From contig CAYWLR010000004.1 in NCBI GenBank assembly GCA_964459465.1, forward strand, positions 1 through 64,000: a DNA stretch of 64,000 nucleotides, read 5' to 3'. Of the stretch, positions 35,965 to 44,309 are shown piece by piece. The notes below the pieces were generated by a model that ran no database searches, had not been told where the DNA came from, and worked only from the letters and a program-made list of their open reading frames with translations. The number at the start of each line of letters is the position of its first letter. Positions within the stretch are counted from its first letter, which is position 1. This DNA is from CALAMC01 sp964459465 (GTDB taxonomy: Bacteria; Zixibacteria; MSB-5A5; GN15; PGXB01). Both the position numbers and the translations under genes were made by a program.

Positions 35965-36762
35965 ATGAAAATTTATCTTTACGCGGCTTTATCCTTTATC
36001 CTGGTTTTCTGCCTGGCGGCAACGCAGGACAGACCCATGTCGATCGGTGAGAAGTTTCATCATGAAACCGGTTTCGATGAACATGGTACCGTTTCCGATA
36101 ATCTGAAATTCGGCGATTCACTTCCGCTTTATAAAACCTACCGGGACAGTCCCAAGGTAAAATTGCCGCCAATAGAATTCAGCGGCCTTACTCTTGAGGA
36201 TGCCCTGCGACTGCGGCAATCGGTCAGAACCTTCAAAGATTCTTCAATATCGTCGGACTATTTGAGCATAATGCTTCAGGCCGCCTATGGTATTACACAG
36301 CACTCCCCCGGCGAATTGAACTCGCGTCGTACGGTGCCGTCGGGAGGCGCCCTCTACCCGATGGAAATTTATATCGTGACCCGGAACGTGGAGGGTTTCG
36401 ACCCCGGTTTATATCATTTTCAGATTTCCGATCATTCCCTTGAATTGATCCGGGAAGGCACTTTTGCGGAAGAACTTAATGCCGCGGCCAATCGCCAGGC
36501 CTGCGTCGGCCGATCCCCCATTACCGTCATTTTAACTGCCCGCTTTGATAGGTCCACACATAAGTACGCCGACCGCGGTTATCGCTATACATACATCGAG
36601 GCTGGGGCGATTTGTCAGAATATCTACCTGCAGGCCGCTTCACTGGGATTGGGGACGGTTGCCGTGGGAGCCTTTAACGATGCCGCCTTGAATGAACTGC
36701 TTCAAATCGACGGCCAAAATGAGGCCGCCTTGCTGATTATGCCGGTGGGATTGCCCCGCTAA
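35965..36762 (+). CDS. Exported SagB/ThcOx-type nitroreductase-fold oxidoreductase
   Basis: 265 residues. An N-terminal hydrophobic segment (about 3-19) looks like a signal peptide; it lacks a good lipobox. The remainder is a SagB/ThcOx-family nitroreductase fold: LRQSVRTFKDSSISSDYLS, RTVPSGGALYPMEIYIV, YTYIEAGAICQNIYLQAASL, and the C-terminal LLIMPVGLPR. Family members bind FMN; some oxidise azolines in peptide natural products, others have unknown roles. No cyclodehydratase or precursor peptide gene is nearby, so a natural-product role is not supported. The next gene starts 8 bases after the stop. Confidence 0.75.
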   Translation: MKIYLYAALSFILVFCLAATQDRPMSIGEKFHHETGFDEHGTVSDNLKFGDSLPLYKTYRDSPKVKLPPIEFSGLTLEDALRLRQSVRTFKDSSISSDYLSIMLQAAYGITQHSPGELNSRRTVPSGGALYPMEIYIVTRNVEGFDPGLYHFQISDHSLELIREGTFAEELNAAANRQACVGRSPITVILTARFDRSTHKYADRGYRYTYIEAGAICQNIYLQAASLGLGTVAVGAFNDAALNELLQIDGQNEAALLIMPVGLPR

Positions 36763-36770
36763 ATAATTAT

Positions 36771-37265
36771 ATGAATCTCAAACAAGAATATACTCTGGCT
36801 AATTGCTGTAAGCCGGCGCCCGGGGATAAAATAATCGGTTATTATAGTTTCGATAATGTTCTGAAAGTACATAAGGCTGATTGCCCGAACCTTTTTAAAG
36901 CTGATCCTGCACGTCTGGTACAACTGAATTGGAAAGATATTCTGGCCCCGGTGGATTTTCGGCCGGAGTCTGATTTCACCGAATTAACCCAACTGGATTT
37001 TAAAATATTGAAACATCACTCCGATTGGGGCGCGGATTACTCACTTAAGGTTGCTTCCATGCACCATCTTGAGAAACAAACCGTGTTCGACATTCACCTG
37101 AAACTGCGGCAAATGGGACTATTGAATCGCGTGCGACCGGTCATGATGCAGTACCGCAAAGGCATCGCCAAAAACAAATGGATAAAACACCGCAACCACA
37201 CGTACTATGAATTGACCGATAAGGGTCGCGACTACCTGGATTATTATTTGAAGGCCGAACGTTGA
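36771..37265 (+). CDS. Stand-alone Rel-type zinc-finger protein with winged-helix-like tail
   Basis: 164 residues. Residues 8-60 match the CC/zinc-finger (RIS) domain of long RelA/SpoT proteins: the paired cysteines C12-C13 (ANCCKPAPGDKIIGY), then H34 and C38 in VHKADCPNL, then the typical LVQLNW. The synthetase, hydrolase and TGS domains are absent. The C-terminal half is helical and ends like a winged-helix regulator (FDIHLKLRQMGLLNRV; YYELTDKGRDYLDYYL). The combination suggests a small regulator or RNA/ribosome-binding protein. No ribosome-binding site is evident and the start lies 8 bases after the nitroreductase stop, so translation may be coupled. Function is inferred only. Confidence 0.65.
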   Translation: MNLKQEYTLANCCKPAPGDKIIGYYSFDNVLKVHKADCPNLFKADPARLVQLNWKDILAPVDFRPESDFTELTQLDFKILKHHSDWGADYSLKVASMHHLEKQTVFDIHLKLRQMGLLNRVRPVMMQYRKGIAKNKWIKHRNHTYYELTDKGRDYLDYYLKAER

Positions 37266-37291
37266 TAGCCCGATTATAAATTCTACAGCCG

Positions 37292-38536
37292 TCAGCCGCC
37301 GAACATATTGACAATCTCGTTTTTCGATTTGCCGAGAATTTTGTACTTTTCGCCGACTTCGGAGAAGGCATCGATGGCTTTTTGAAGGTGATGTTTCTCA
37401 TGAGCCGCCGATATTTGCACCCTGATTCGGGCCTCGCCGCGGGGAACGACCGGGAAGAAAAAGCCGATGACGTATATGCCCTTATAGTACAAATCCCGGG
37501 ACATGTCTTGCGCCAGTTTGGCATTGTACAGCATAATCGGAACGATGGGATGAAAACCCGGGACAATGTCGAACCCCCGTGCCGTCATTTCTGACCGAAA
37601 ATATCTTGTCAACTCTTCCAGTTTGTCGCGCCGCTCGGTGGTCGAGGAAATCAGGTCCATGACTTTGTTGGCGGCGGCCACGATCACCGGTGCCAGAGAA
37701 TTCGAGAACAGGTAGGTTCTTGCCTTCTGCCGCAGAACATCAATCATCTCTTGATGGCCGCTGATACATCCGCCCGATGCGCCGCCCAGCGCCTTGCCCA
37801 GGGTGGTCGTTATAATATCGATTTTATCCATGACCCCGTAATACTCGTGAGTACCTCTTCCCGTCTTACCGATAAAGCCGGTGGCGTGACTGTCATCGAC
37901 AAATGTCAGAGCATCATATTTTTCGGCCAATTCACAAATCTCGTCGAGCTTGGCCAGATCACCATCCATCGAAAATACGCCGTCGGTCACTATCACCCGA
38001 AATCGCGCCGTTTGCGTTTCCTTCAGCTTTTTTTCCAGCGCGGCCATATCGGCGTGTCCGAAAATGTGCCTTTGTGCTTTGCATAAACGGCAACCGTCGA
38101 TTATCGATGCGTGTATCAACTGATCGCAAATAAGAGCATCTTCGGGACCGAACAGGGCCTCGAAAACGGCCATGTTGGCATCCATGCATGATGAAAATAG
38201 AATGGTATCGTCGGTCCCCAGAAATCTGCTTAACTTGGACTCCAGTTCCAGGTGGATGTCCTGCGTTCCACAAATAAAACGGACCGACGACATGCCGTAA
38301 CCCCGCCGGTCAAGTCCTTCATGGACCGCTTTCGTGACTTCAGGGTGACTGGAAAGCCCAAGATAGTTATTGGCACATAAATTTATTACCTCGGTAGGTG
38401 TGGCCCCTTTCGGATATTCGATTCGGACCCTCGCCGCCTGCGGCGAATAAATATACCTTTCTTCTTTTAATAGACCTTCATCCTTCAATGATTTTAAAAT
38501 TTCTCCGTAATAAGCCCCGGCTCTATTGTAAGGCAT
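37292..38536 (-). CDS. kbl: 2-amino-3-ketobutyrate CoA ligase (glycine C-acetyltransferase), copy 1
   Basis: 414 residues from the ATG at 38536, chosen because GGAGGAAATTG lies just upstream; an in-frame start at 38650 would add a 38-residue tail foreign to the family. It is a PLP-dependent alpha-oxoamine synthase: CANNYLGLSSHP, SVRFICGTQDIHLELE, FVDDSHATGFIG, and the PLP lysine in TTLGKALGGASGG. The normal reaction is 2-amino-3-ketobutyrate plus CoA to glycine plus acetyl-CoA, the second step of threonine cleavage in the cytoplasm. It is a tandem paralogue of the upstream gene on the same strand, separated by 138 bases that include a terminator-like hairpin, so it may be expressed at a lower level or separately. 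Confidence 0.85.
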   Translation of the reverse strand: MPYNRAGAYYGEILKSLKDEGLLKEERYIYSPQAARVRIEYPKGATPTEVINLCANNYLGLSSHPEVTKAVHEGLDRRGYGMSSVRFICGTQDIHLELESKLSRFLGTDDTILFSSCMDANMAVFEALFGPEDALICDQLIHASIIDGCRLCKAQRHIFGHADMAALEKKLKETQTARFRVIVTDGVFSMDGDLAKLDEICELAEKYDALTFVDDSHATGFIGKTGRGTHEYYGVMDKIDIITTTLGKALGGASGGCISGHQEMIDVLRQKARTYLFSNSLAPVIVAAANKVMDLISSTTERRDKLEELTRYFRSEMTARGFDIVPGFHPIVPIMLYNAKLAQDMSRDLYYKGIYVIGFFFPVVPRGEARIRVQISAAHEKHHLQKAIDAFSEVGEKYKILGKSKNEIVNMFGG

Positions 38537-38636
38537 CAATTTCCTCCGCCAATTCTCATATAGCGTTTTTTGTTCTGGAGTATTTACGCGAAAGAAGACG
38601 AAAAAGAAAGCGATTTTTTGCCAAAAGAGACAAGAA

Positions 38637-38663
38637 ATCGGGGCGGCCAAAAGTCGCCCCGAT
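38637..38663 (-). terminator. Terminator-like hairpin between the two kbl copies
   Basis: A perfect 9-bp stem ATCGGGGCG (38637-38645) / CGCCCCGAT (38655-38663). Read on the minus strand it lies 11 bases after the stop of the upstream kbl and is followed by TTCTTGTCTCTTTT, so it is a moderate intrinsic terminator or an attenuating hairpin within the operon. Confidence 0.6.
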
Positions 38664-38674
38664 CGGTACTTAAC

Positions 38675-39922
38675 CTACAGGCCGTATTTATCTATTATTT
38701 CCTGTTTGGTTTTGTGCAAAATATCGAATTTCCGGCCGGCTTTAATAAAGGCGTCAAGCGCCTTTTCCAGATGGTGTTGCTCATGCGACGCCGAAAGCTG
38801 GGTTCTGATACGAGCCTGTCCTTTGGGGACGACCGGGAAAAAGAATCCCACGGCATAAATGCCCTCTTCATAAAGGGCCTTGGCCATATCTTGAGACAGC
38901 TTGGCATTGAAAAGCATAACCGGGACAATTGGCGTCTCTCCTTCTTTGATGATAAAACCGGCTTCGGTCAGCCCTTTTCTCCAAAACGCGGTGTTACGCT
39001 CCAGTTTGTCTCTTCTTTCGGTTGTCCGGCTGATTATGTCAAGCACCCGATTGGCCCCGGAAACGACCATCGGCGGAATGGTATTGGAAAACAGGTATGG
39101 CCGCGCTTTCTGACGGCACATTTCGACCAGTTCCTTCCTGCCGGAAACACAGCCGCCCGAAGCACCGCCGAGCGCTTTGCCGAGAGTGGTCGTGATTATA
39201 TCAATTTTACCCATGACGCCGCAATGCTCATGGGTTCCCCGACCGGTCTTGCCGATGAATCCGGTGGCGTGCGAATCATCCAGAAACACCATGGCATTGT
39301 ATTTTTCCGCTAACTCCACAATCTTGTCGAGTTTGGCCAAATCGCCATCCATCGAAAAGGAACCGTCGGTGATAATCATCCGGAACCGGGCTTTCTGATG
39401 GAACTGCAGTTTCTCTTCAAGATGACCCATATCCGAGTGTTTATAATTATCCGTCTGGGCCTTGCACAACCGCATCCCGTCGACGATCGAGGCATGAACC
39501 AGTCGATCGGCAATCATCACGTCCTGTTCCCCCAAAACCGCCTCGAAAACGCCGGCGTTGGCATCCATGCACGATGGAAACAGGATAGTATCCTCGGTCC
39601 CCAGAAACCGGGTAAGTTTCGCCTCCAGTTCCTTATGTATATCCTGCGTTCCGCAAATGAACCGAACCGAGGACATGCCATAGCCGCGGTGATCCAGTCC
39701 CTGCCGCGCCGCATCAATGACATCGGGATGCGATGACAAGCCGAGGTAGTTGTTGGCGCACATGTTAATGACTTTCTTCCGGTCGGACCCGACCGGAAAT
39801 TCAACCTCAATCTCGGAGCTTTGCGGGGCGCAGATTATCCTCTCCTCTTTGAAAATGCCGCCCTCTCGAATACTCTTGAGATCCTGCTGATATGCTTCAC
39901 GTACCTTCTCGTTAAAGGCCAT
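38675..39922 (-). CDS. kbl: 2-amino-3-ketobutyrate CoA ligase (glycine C-acetyltransferase), copy 2
   Basis: 415 residues. Same family and motifs as copy 1 (MCANNYLGLSSHPDV; FICGTQDIHKELEAKL; FLDDSHATGFIGKTGRG; PLP lysine in LGKALGGASGG; FFFPVVPKGQARIRTQLSA). It starts 10 bases after the acyl carrier protein stop, so the two are surely co-transcribed. Full length compares with about 400 residues for characterised Kbl enzymes. Because the ACP sits directly upstream, this copy might use an acyl-ACP instead of, or as well as, an acyl-CoA, as some relatives of the family (for example BioF) do. That is inference; sequence alone favours Kbl. Confidence 0.85.
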   Translation of the reverse strand: MAFNEKVREAYQQDLKSIREGGIFKEERIICAPQSSEIEVEFPVGSDRKKVINMCANNYLGLSSHPDVIDAARQGLDHRGYGMSSVRFICGTQDIHKELEAKLTRFLGTEDTILFPSCMDANAGVFEAVLGEQDVMIADRLVHASIVDGMRLCKAQTDNYKHSDMGHLEEKLQFHQKARFRMIITDGSFSMDGDLAKLDKIVELAEKYNAMVFLDDSHATGFIGKTGRGTHEHCGVMGKIDIITTTLGKALGGASGGCVSGRKELVEMCRQKARPYLFSNTIPPMVVSGANRVLDIISRTTERRDKLERNTAFWRKGLTEAGFIIKEGETPIVPVMLFNAKLSQDMAKALYEEGIYAVGFFFPVVPKGQARIRTQLSASHEQHHLEKALDAFIKAGRKFDILHKTKQEIIDKYGL

Positions 39923-39932
39923 ATATCACCAC

Positions 39933-40187
39933 CTATTGGATATTAAATTCCTTCTGGAGCAAGTTTGCGATGTTATCGACCGAGTCGAATGCCTTGGGTG
40001 TGGCTTTCGCGTCAGGAATGGATATATTATACTTGGCTTCCAGAAACAGCTTCAACGATACCATCGAAAAGGAATCGACTATTCCCCCCGAAATAAGGGG
40101 CGTCGTGTTCGTGATTTCCGTGTCGTCTCCCTCTTCCAGATATTCCTTTTTGACATAATCCAGAATAATTTTCTTCAAATCAGACAT
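39933..40187 (-). CDS. Acyl carrier protein
   Basis: 84 residues, acidic, four-helix carrier-protein pattern. The likely 4'-phosphopantetheine attachment site is Ser39 in SGGIVDSFSMVSL; the usual DSL is DSF here. It lies 22 bases after the acetyl-CoA synthetase-like gene and 10 bases before kbl copy 2. It is not beside fatty-acid synthesis genes, so it is a dedicated carrier for this operon rather than the housekeeping AcpP. Its cargo is unknown; an acetyl or short acyl group loaded by the AMP-forming ligase is the simplest idea. Confidence 0.8.
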   Translation of the reverse strand: MSDLKKIILDYVKKEYLEEGDDTEITNTTPLISGGIVDSFSMVSLKLFLEAKYNISIPDAKATPKAFDSVDNIANLLQKEFNIQ

Positions 40188-40209
40188 AAATATCTCCCTG
40201 TATTAAATT

Positions 40210-41910
40210 TCAATCATTTTCCAGCGTTGACAAATCGCCCACTTCTTCGCCCCACTCCTGCGCCCGTAGCACACGACGCATGATCTTGCCGCTCCTCGTC
40301 TTCGGAAGGGAAGGCACGAATTCGATTTCTTGAGGCATGGCCAGAGGCGAAAGCTTTTTCCGAATGAAGTTTATAATTTCCAGATTGAGTTCTTTCGAGG
40401 CCTGAAATCCCGGCTTGAGGGCGATAAACGCTTTGACCACTTCCATGTTCACCGGGTCCGGTTTGCCCACCACGGCCGATTCGGCCACGGCCGGGTGCTC
40501 CAACAGAGCCGATTCGATTTCAAACGGCCCGACCAAATGGCCGCCCGTATTGATAACATCGTCATCTCGCCCGACAAACCAGTAATAGCCATCTTCATCG
40601 ATACTGGCCCGGTCACCGCAAATGTACCAGCCGTTTTTGAATTTGCCCCGGTAAGTAGCCTCATTATTCCAATAAGTGCGAAACATCGACGGCCAGCCCG
40701 GTTTTAAGGCAATAAGACCAACCGTTCCCGTTTTAACCGGCTCATATTTTTGGGTATCCAATACCGTGGCCGTAATCCCCGGGAATGGCTTGCCCATAGA
40801 CCCCGGCTTAATTTTCATCTCGGGATAATTCGATATGACTATTGAACCCGTTTCGGTTTGCCAGAAAGTATCGTGAAAAGGCTTTCCGAATACCCGCTCC
40901 GACCAGATTACCGCCTCGGCGTTCAACGGCTCGCCCACACAACACAAATGGCGCAGAGATGACAGATCGAATTTCTTGACAATCTCATCCCCCTCTTTCA
41001 TGAGAGCGCGCACGGCCGTCGGCGCCGAATACCATACCGTTACCCGGTACTTTTCGATAAACTTATACCAGTTTTCGGCGTTGAACCCGATATCCAGAAC
41101 ACACTGTGTGACACCGTTCACCCACGGACCGATTATGCCGTACGACGTTCCGGTTACCCAGCCCGGGTCGGCCGTGCACCAGTATATATCGTCATCCTGC
41201 AAGTCAAGAACGTATTTGGTCGTGATATACTGCGAAATTATCGAATAGTGGACATGCTGCGCCCCTTTGGGCTTGCCGGTCGTACCGGATGTGTAATGTA
41301 GTACCGATGGTGTTTCAGCCTTGGAGCGAAAGATATCAAACTGATCGACCCTTTCTTCCTTATCCATATGAAATGCATATTCTTTGGCGCGCAGAGGTTT
41401 GGAACCGTCGTCATCCACGACGATTATAAACTCCAGTGCCGGAAGAACGTCCACAATATTACGAACTTTCGGCAGATGTTTTTTCTGCGTAATGATGGCC
41501 CGCGTCCGGGCGTCTTCAAGCCGGGTGATAAGCGATTCCGGGCCAAAGGCGGAGAACAGCGGCTGGGCGATCCCGCCCATTTTCAGGATACCGAGAAACC
41601 CAAAATATAATTCTGGTATACGATCCAGGAAAATGCAGATGCGGTCGCCGTCCCGAAGCCCCAGATTCCGGAGATAGTGCCCGATGGAATTGGTCAGGAC
41701 TCGCATTTCGTCGAAAGTGTATTGTTTGGGTTCGCTTCCGAACCCTTCCCAGTATAGAGCAATTTTATCTTTCTTGCCCATCCGACAAATACGGTCAGTG
41801 CAATATTCGCCGATGTTGATATCATCGCCGGCCCTGTAACCGAGCTCTTCTTCAGCCTTCTTCCAGGAGAAACTTCTTAATTGATCTTCATACGATCCCA
41901 GATTGGCCAT
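40210..41910 (-). CDS. AMP-forming acetyl-CoA synthetase-like acyl ligase
   Basis: 566 residues, ANL superfamily. The phosphate-binding motif YTSGTTGKPKG is at about 209-219, the adenine-site motif is DTFWQTETGS, the hinge region is GWYICGDRASIDEDGYYWFVGRDDD, and the catalytic lysine lies in PKTRSGKIMRR near the C-terminus. Length and motifs resemble AcsA-type acetyl-CoA synthetases (acetate + ATP + CoA to acetyl-CoA + AMP + PPi). In this operon it could recycle acetate, or charge the downstream ACP. Substrate preference beyond a short acyl acid cannot be read from sequence. Confidence 0.82.
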   Translation of the reverse strand: MANLGSYEDQLRSFSWKKAEEELGYRAGDDINIGEYCTDRICRMGKKDKIALYWEGFGSEPKQYTFDEMRVLTNSIGHYLRNLGLRDGDRICIFLDRIPELYFGFLGILKMGGIAQPLFSAFGPESLITRLEDARTRAIITQKKHLPKVRNIVDVLPALEFIIVVDDDGSKPLRAKEYAFHMDKEERVDQFDIFRSKAETPSVLHYTSGTTGKPKGAQHVHYSIISQYITTKYVLDLQDDDIYWCTADPGWVTGTSYGIIGPWVNGVTQCVLDIGFNAENWYKFIEKYRVTVWYSAPTAVRALMKEGDEIVKKFDLSSLRHLCCVGEPLNAEAVIWSERVFGKPFHDTFWQTETGSIVISNYPEMKIKPGSMGKPFPGITATVLDTQKYEPVKTGTVGLIALKPGWPSMFRTYWNNEATYRGKFKNGWYICGDRASIDEDGYYWFVGRDDDVINTGGHLVGPFEIESALLEHPAVAESAVVGKPDPVNMEVVKAFIALKPGFQASKELNLEIINFIRKKLSPLAMPQEIEFVPSLPKTRSGKIMRRVLRAQEWGEEVGDLSTLEND

Positions 41911-41972
41911 AACTTCAATCCTTCCATCTTATCAGTGCCGTGCCATGGCCAGCACCAGGTGTTATTTTTCGT

Positions 41973-43031
41973 TCAATGTGAGTCCGGCATCAGCAGGACA
42001 ACTTTGCCCGCTTTTGCACCGGGCGATATCGCCGTATCGGCCGCCTTTTTGAAATCCGCAAAAGGAAACCGGTGTGTTATTACGGGGCTGATATCGACTT
42101 TTTTGTAATCGAGTAAGTTCTTGAGTTGATACCAGGTCTCGAACATTTTCCGCCCGTTGATACCAATAATCCGGGCGCCCTTGAAAACGACGTTGTTGGC
42201 CATGTCGAATTCAAATGGCGCCGAGGCAATACCGAAGGCGGTGTAGGTCCCGGTGCGGCGCAAAATCGCGAAGCCATCTTCGACCGCGGCTTTATTGCCG
42301 GCCATGTCAAGGACAGCATCGACGCCGCCATTGGTTTCGTCTATAATGCGCTTCCGATAATTATTTTCAGTTGTTACATTTATAATCACATCGGCCCCCA
42401 TACGCCGGTTCAGTCCCAGATTAAAATCAACCATGCCCAGGCTGTATATTACGGCCGCGCCCGAGGCACGTGCCACTCCGCAGGCGAAATTGGCGGTTGG
42501 CCCGTCGCCTATAATGGCAATTCGCTTGGAGGCCACTTCACTTTCCATCACGGTGTAAACAGCGTTACCGAATGGTTCCTGAACGGATGCAATTTCGATT
42601 GGAAGATCGGGGTCGTTTTTCCAGCAACAGACTTCCGGAATGGTAGCGTATTCGGCGAAAATTCCGTCCCGATCAACCCCCAGGATGACCAGGTTACGGC
42701 ATAAATGCATATTGCCCGTACGGCATTGGAAACAATGTTGACACGGAATGTGAGTTTCCGCCGAGATGTAATCACCCATCTTTACTCTGGAGACATTTTT
42801 GCCGATCTCCACGACTATTCCACAGCATTCGTGACCGAAAATCATCGGCGGTTTGATTCTCGATTGAGCCCATTTATCCCATTGCAAAATGTGTTTATCG
42901 GTACCGCAAATCGAAGCCGCCTTGACCTGGATCAGAACCTCATCCGGTCCCGGTTTGGGAATATCGACCTCTCTCATCTCGGCGCCGGCTTCCGGTTTGG
43001 TTTTCATGGCCGCCAGCATTTTATCAGACAT
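41973..43031 (-). CDS. tdh: L-threonine 3-dehydrogenase-like zinc alcohol dehydrogenase
   Basis: 352 residues, zinc-dependent MDR family. The catalytic zinc ligands are Cys42 in SICGTDKHI and His67-Glu68 in GHECCG. The structural zinc cysteines are C97, C100, C103 and C111 in CQHCFQCRTGNMHLC. The cofactor loop is IGDGPTANFA. The stretches GTDKHILQWDKWAQ, EPFGNAVYTV and GRKMFETWYQL are characteristic of threonine dehydrogenases. It oxidises L-threonine with NAD to 2-amino-3-ketobutyrate, the substrate of Kbl. It is the first gene of the minus-strand operon and has its own TTGACA-N17-TATATT promoter. Confidence 0.83.
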   Translation of the reverse strand: MSDKMLAAMKTKPEAGAEMREVDIPKPGPDEVLIQVKAASICGTDKHILQWDKWAQSRIKPPMIFGHECCGIVVEIGKNVSRVKMGDYISAETHIPCQHCFQCRTGNMHLCRNLVILGVDRDGIFAEYATIPEVCCWKNDPDLPIEIASVQEPFGNAVYTVMESEVASKRIAIIGDGPTANFACGVARASGAAVIYSLGMVDFNLGLNRRMGADVIINVTTENNYRKRIIDETNGGVDAVLDMAGNKAAVEDGFAILRRTGTYTAFGIASAPFEFDMANNVVFKGARIIGINGRKMFETWYQLKNLLDYKKVDISPVITHRFPFADFKKAADTAISPGAKAGKVVLLMPDSH

Positions 43032-43075
43032 GGCTGAACCTTTCTGGATGAATAATTCACTTCATTAAGGTCGAA

Positions 43076-43104
43076 AATATACATCCTTATACATGAAATG
43101 TCAA
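43076..43104 (-). promoter_or_regulatory. Promoter of the tdh operon
   Basis: On the minus strand, TTGACA (43104-43099), 17 bases, TATATT (43081-43076), about 45 bases before the tdh start at 43031. It lies just downstream of the pfk terminator. Confidence 0.65.
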
Positions 43105-43118
43105 TCGGTTGAAAAGGC

Positions 43119-43146
43119 GAAAAAAAAGGAGCCTCAAAGGCTCCTT
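43119..43146 (-). terminator. Intrinsic terminator of the pckA-pfk operon
   Basis: Read on the minus strand: AAGGAGCCT (43146-43138), loop TTG, AGGCTCCTT (43134-43126), then a T run. It follows the pfk stop by about 25 bases. Confidence 0.9.
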
Positions 43147-43170
43147 GAATTTAAATTATCGGCTTAAATC

Positions 43171-44298
43171 CTATGCGACTTGCGGCGCTTCGACTGCTTC
43201 CACTTTTTCCACACCCAAATTGGTCCCCAGTGAAATCGCCGTTTTCAGAAGGTTCGAATCCAGCGGCACCTTGCGAATCTTTCCCGCCACGTCTTCAATC
43301 GGGACACTGTCGATATTGGCCCCATTTAAGGCAACCATGCGGCCGAATTTGCCTTCATAGGCAAGGTGCACCGCTTCGGCGCCGAACCGGCTCGCCAAAA
43401 TGCGATCGAAGGCGGTTGGCGTGCCACCTCGTAACAAATGGCCCAGGATGGTCACACGGGTTTCGATATTGGTTATGCCCTCTATTTGCGACGCCAGTTG
43501 GTTGGATATCCCACCCAGCCTGACCTTGTCCGGGCTGTTAGCAATCATCCGCTTGATGACCATATCCCCACCTTCGGGTTTGGCCCCTTCCCCGATAACG
43601 ATGATGCTGAAATTTTTACCCTTGCGATTGCGTTCGCGTATTTTATCGCAAATGACGTCGATATGATACGGCAATTCGGGAATAAGTATTATATCGCCGC
43701 CCCCCGCAATACCCGACGCCAGCGCCAGCCATCCGGCATAACGGCCCATGACTTCGACAATCATTACCCGGTGATGCGATTGGGCCGTAGTGTGCACCTT
43801 GTCGATGGCATCGGCCGCCGAAGCTACTGCCGAATCGAAACCGAACGTTTGGTCCGTGCCCTTGAGGTCATTGTCTATCGTCTTGGGAACGCCGATTACC
43901 TTCAAGCCTTTTTTGCCCATGCCGTTCGAGGCGGCCATGGTGCCGTCACCGCCGATGGCAATCAGGGCGTCGAGTCCAAGTCGTTCGAAATTCTGCAAGG
44001 CTTGTGAGGAGCGATCCAGATAGACATATTCATCGCCCTGCAAAACGGGATATTTGAATGGATCGGCCCGATTCGATGTCCCCAGGATGGTGCCACCGAG
44101 AGTCAGGATACCGGAGACATCGCGCGCCTTGAGTTCCCGATACCGATTTTCGACCAATCCCTCATAGCCGTCAAGAAAACCGACCACCTCCATGTCGTAA
44201 TCGTTCATGGCCGTTTTAACTACGGCCCGGATGACGGCATTTAAGCCCGGGCAGTCACCGCCCCCTGTCAATACTCCCAGCTTCATCTTTTCCGCCAT
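43171..44298 (-). CDS. pfkA: 6-phosphofructokinase
   Basis: 375 residues. PFK-A fold: nucleotide loop LTGGGDCPGLNAVI, IAIGGDGTMAA, substrate loop PKTIDNDLKGTD, MGRYAGWLAL. It phosphorylates fructose 6-phosphate to the 1,6-bisphosphate. The Gly in GGDGT predicts ATP as donor, while the Lys in PKTIDND is the residue usual in pyrophosphate-dependent enzymes; this mixed signature is known from some ATP-dependent actinobacterial PFKs, so the donor should be treated as probable ATP only. It starts 11 bases after the pckA stop. A terminator follows. Confidence 0.9.
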   Translation of the reverse strand: MAEKMKLGVLTGGGDCPGLNAVIRAVVKTAMNDYDMEVVGFLDGYEGLVENRYRELKARDVSGILTLGGTILGTSNRADPFKYPVLQGDEYVYLDRSSQALQNFERLGLDALIAIGGDGTMAASNGMGKKGLKVIGVPKTIDNDLKGTDQTFGFDSAVASAADAIDKVHTTAQSHHRVMIVEVMGRYAGWLALASGIAGGGDIILIPELPYHIDVICDKIRERNRKGKNFSIIVIGEGAKPEGGDMVIKRMIANSPDKVRLGGISNQLASQIEGITNIETRVTILGHLLRGGTPTAFDRILASRFGAEAVHLAYEGKFGRMVALNGANIDSVPIEDVAGKIRKVPLDSNLLKTAISLGTNLGVEKVEAVEAPQVA

Positions 44299-44309
44299 AT
44301 ATTCCTCAT

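Noticed and set aside
35965..36060. Lipoprotein signal on the SagB-type nitroreductase (Cys near residue 16)
   Set aside because: The residues before the Cys (LVF) do not fit a lipobox, which needs a small residue at -1; an ordinary signal peptide is more likely.
35965..37265. A thiazole/oxazole-modified microcin-type cluster based on the SagB-like gene
   Set aside because: No YcaO cyclodehydratase, E1-like partner or precursor peptide is nearby; the following gene is a Rel zinc-finger-like protein.
37292..39922. Serine palmitoyltransferase (sphingolipid synthesis) for the ACP-linked alpha-oxoamine synthases
   Set aside because: Both proteins match Kbl throughout (FICGTQDIH, SFSMDGDLAKLD, FFFPVVPKGQARIRTQ) and lie beside threonine dehydrogenase. 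An ACP-dependent variant remains possible but sphinganine synthesis is not supported.
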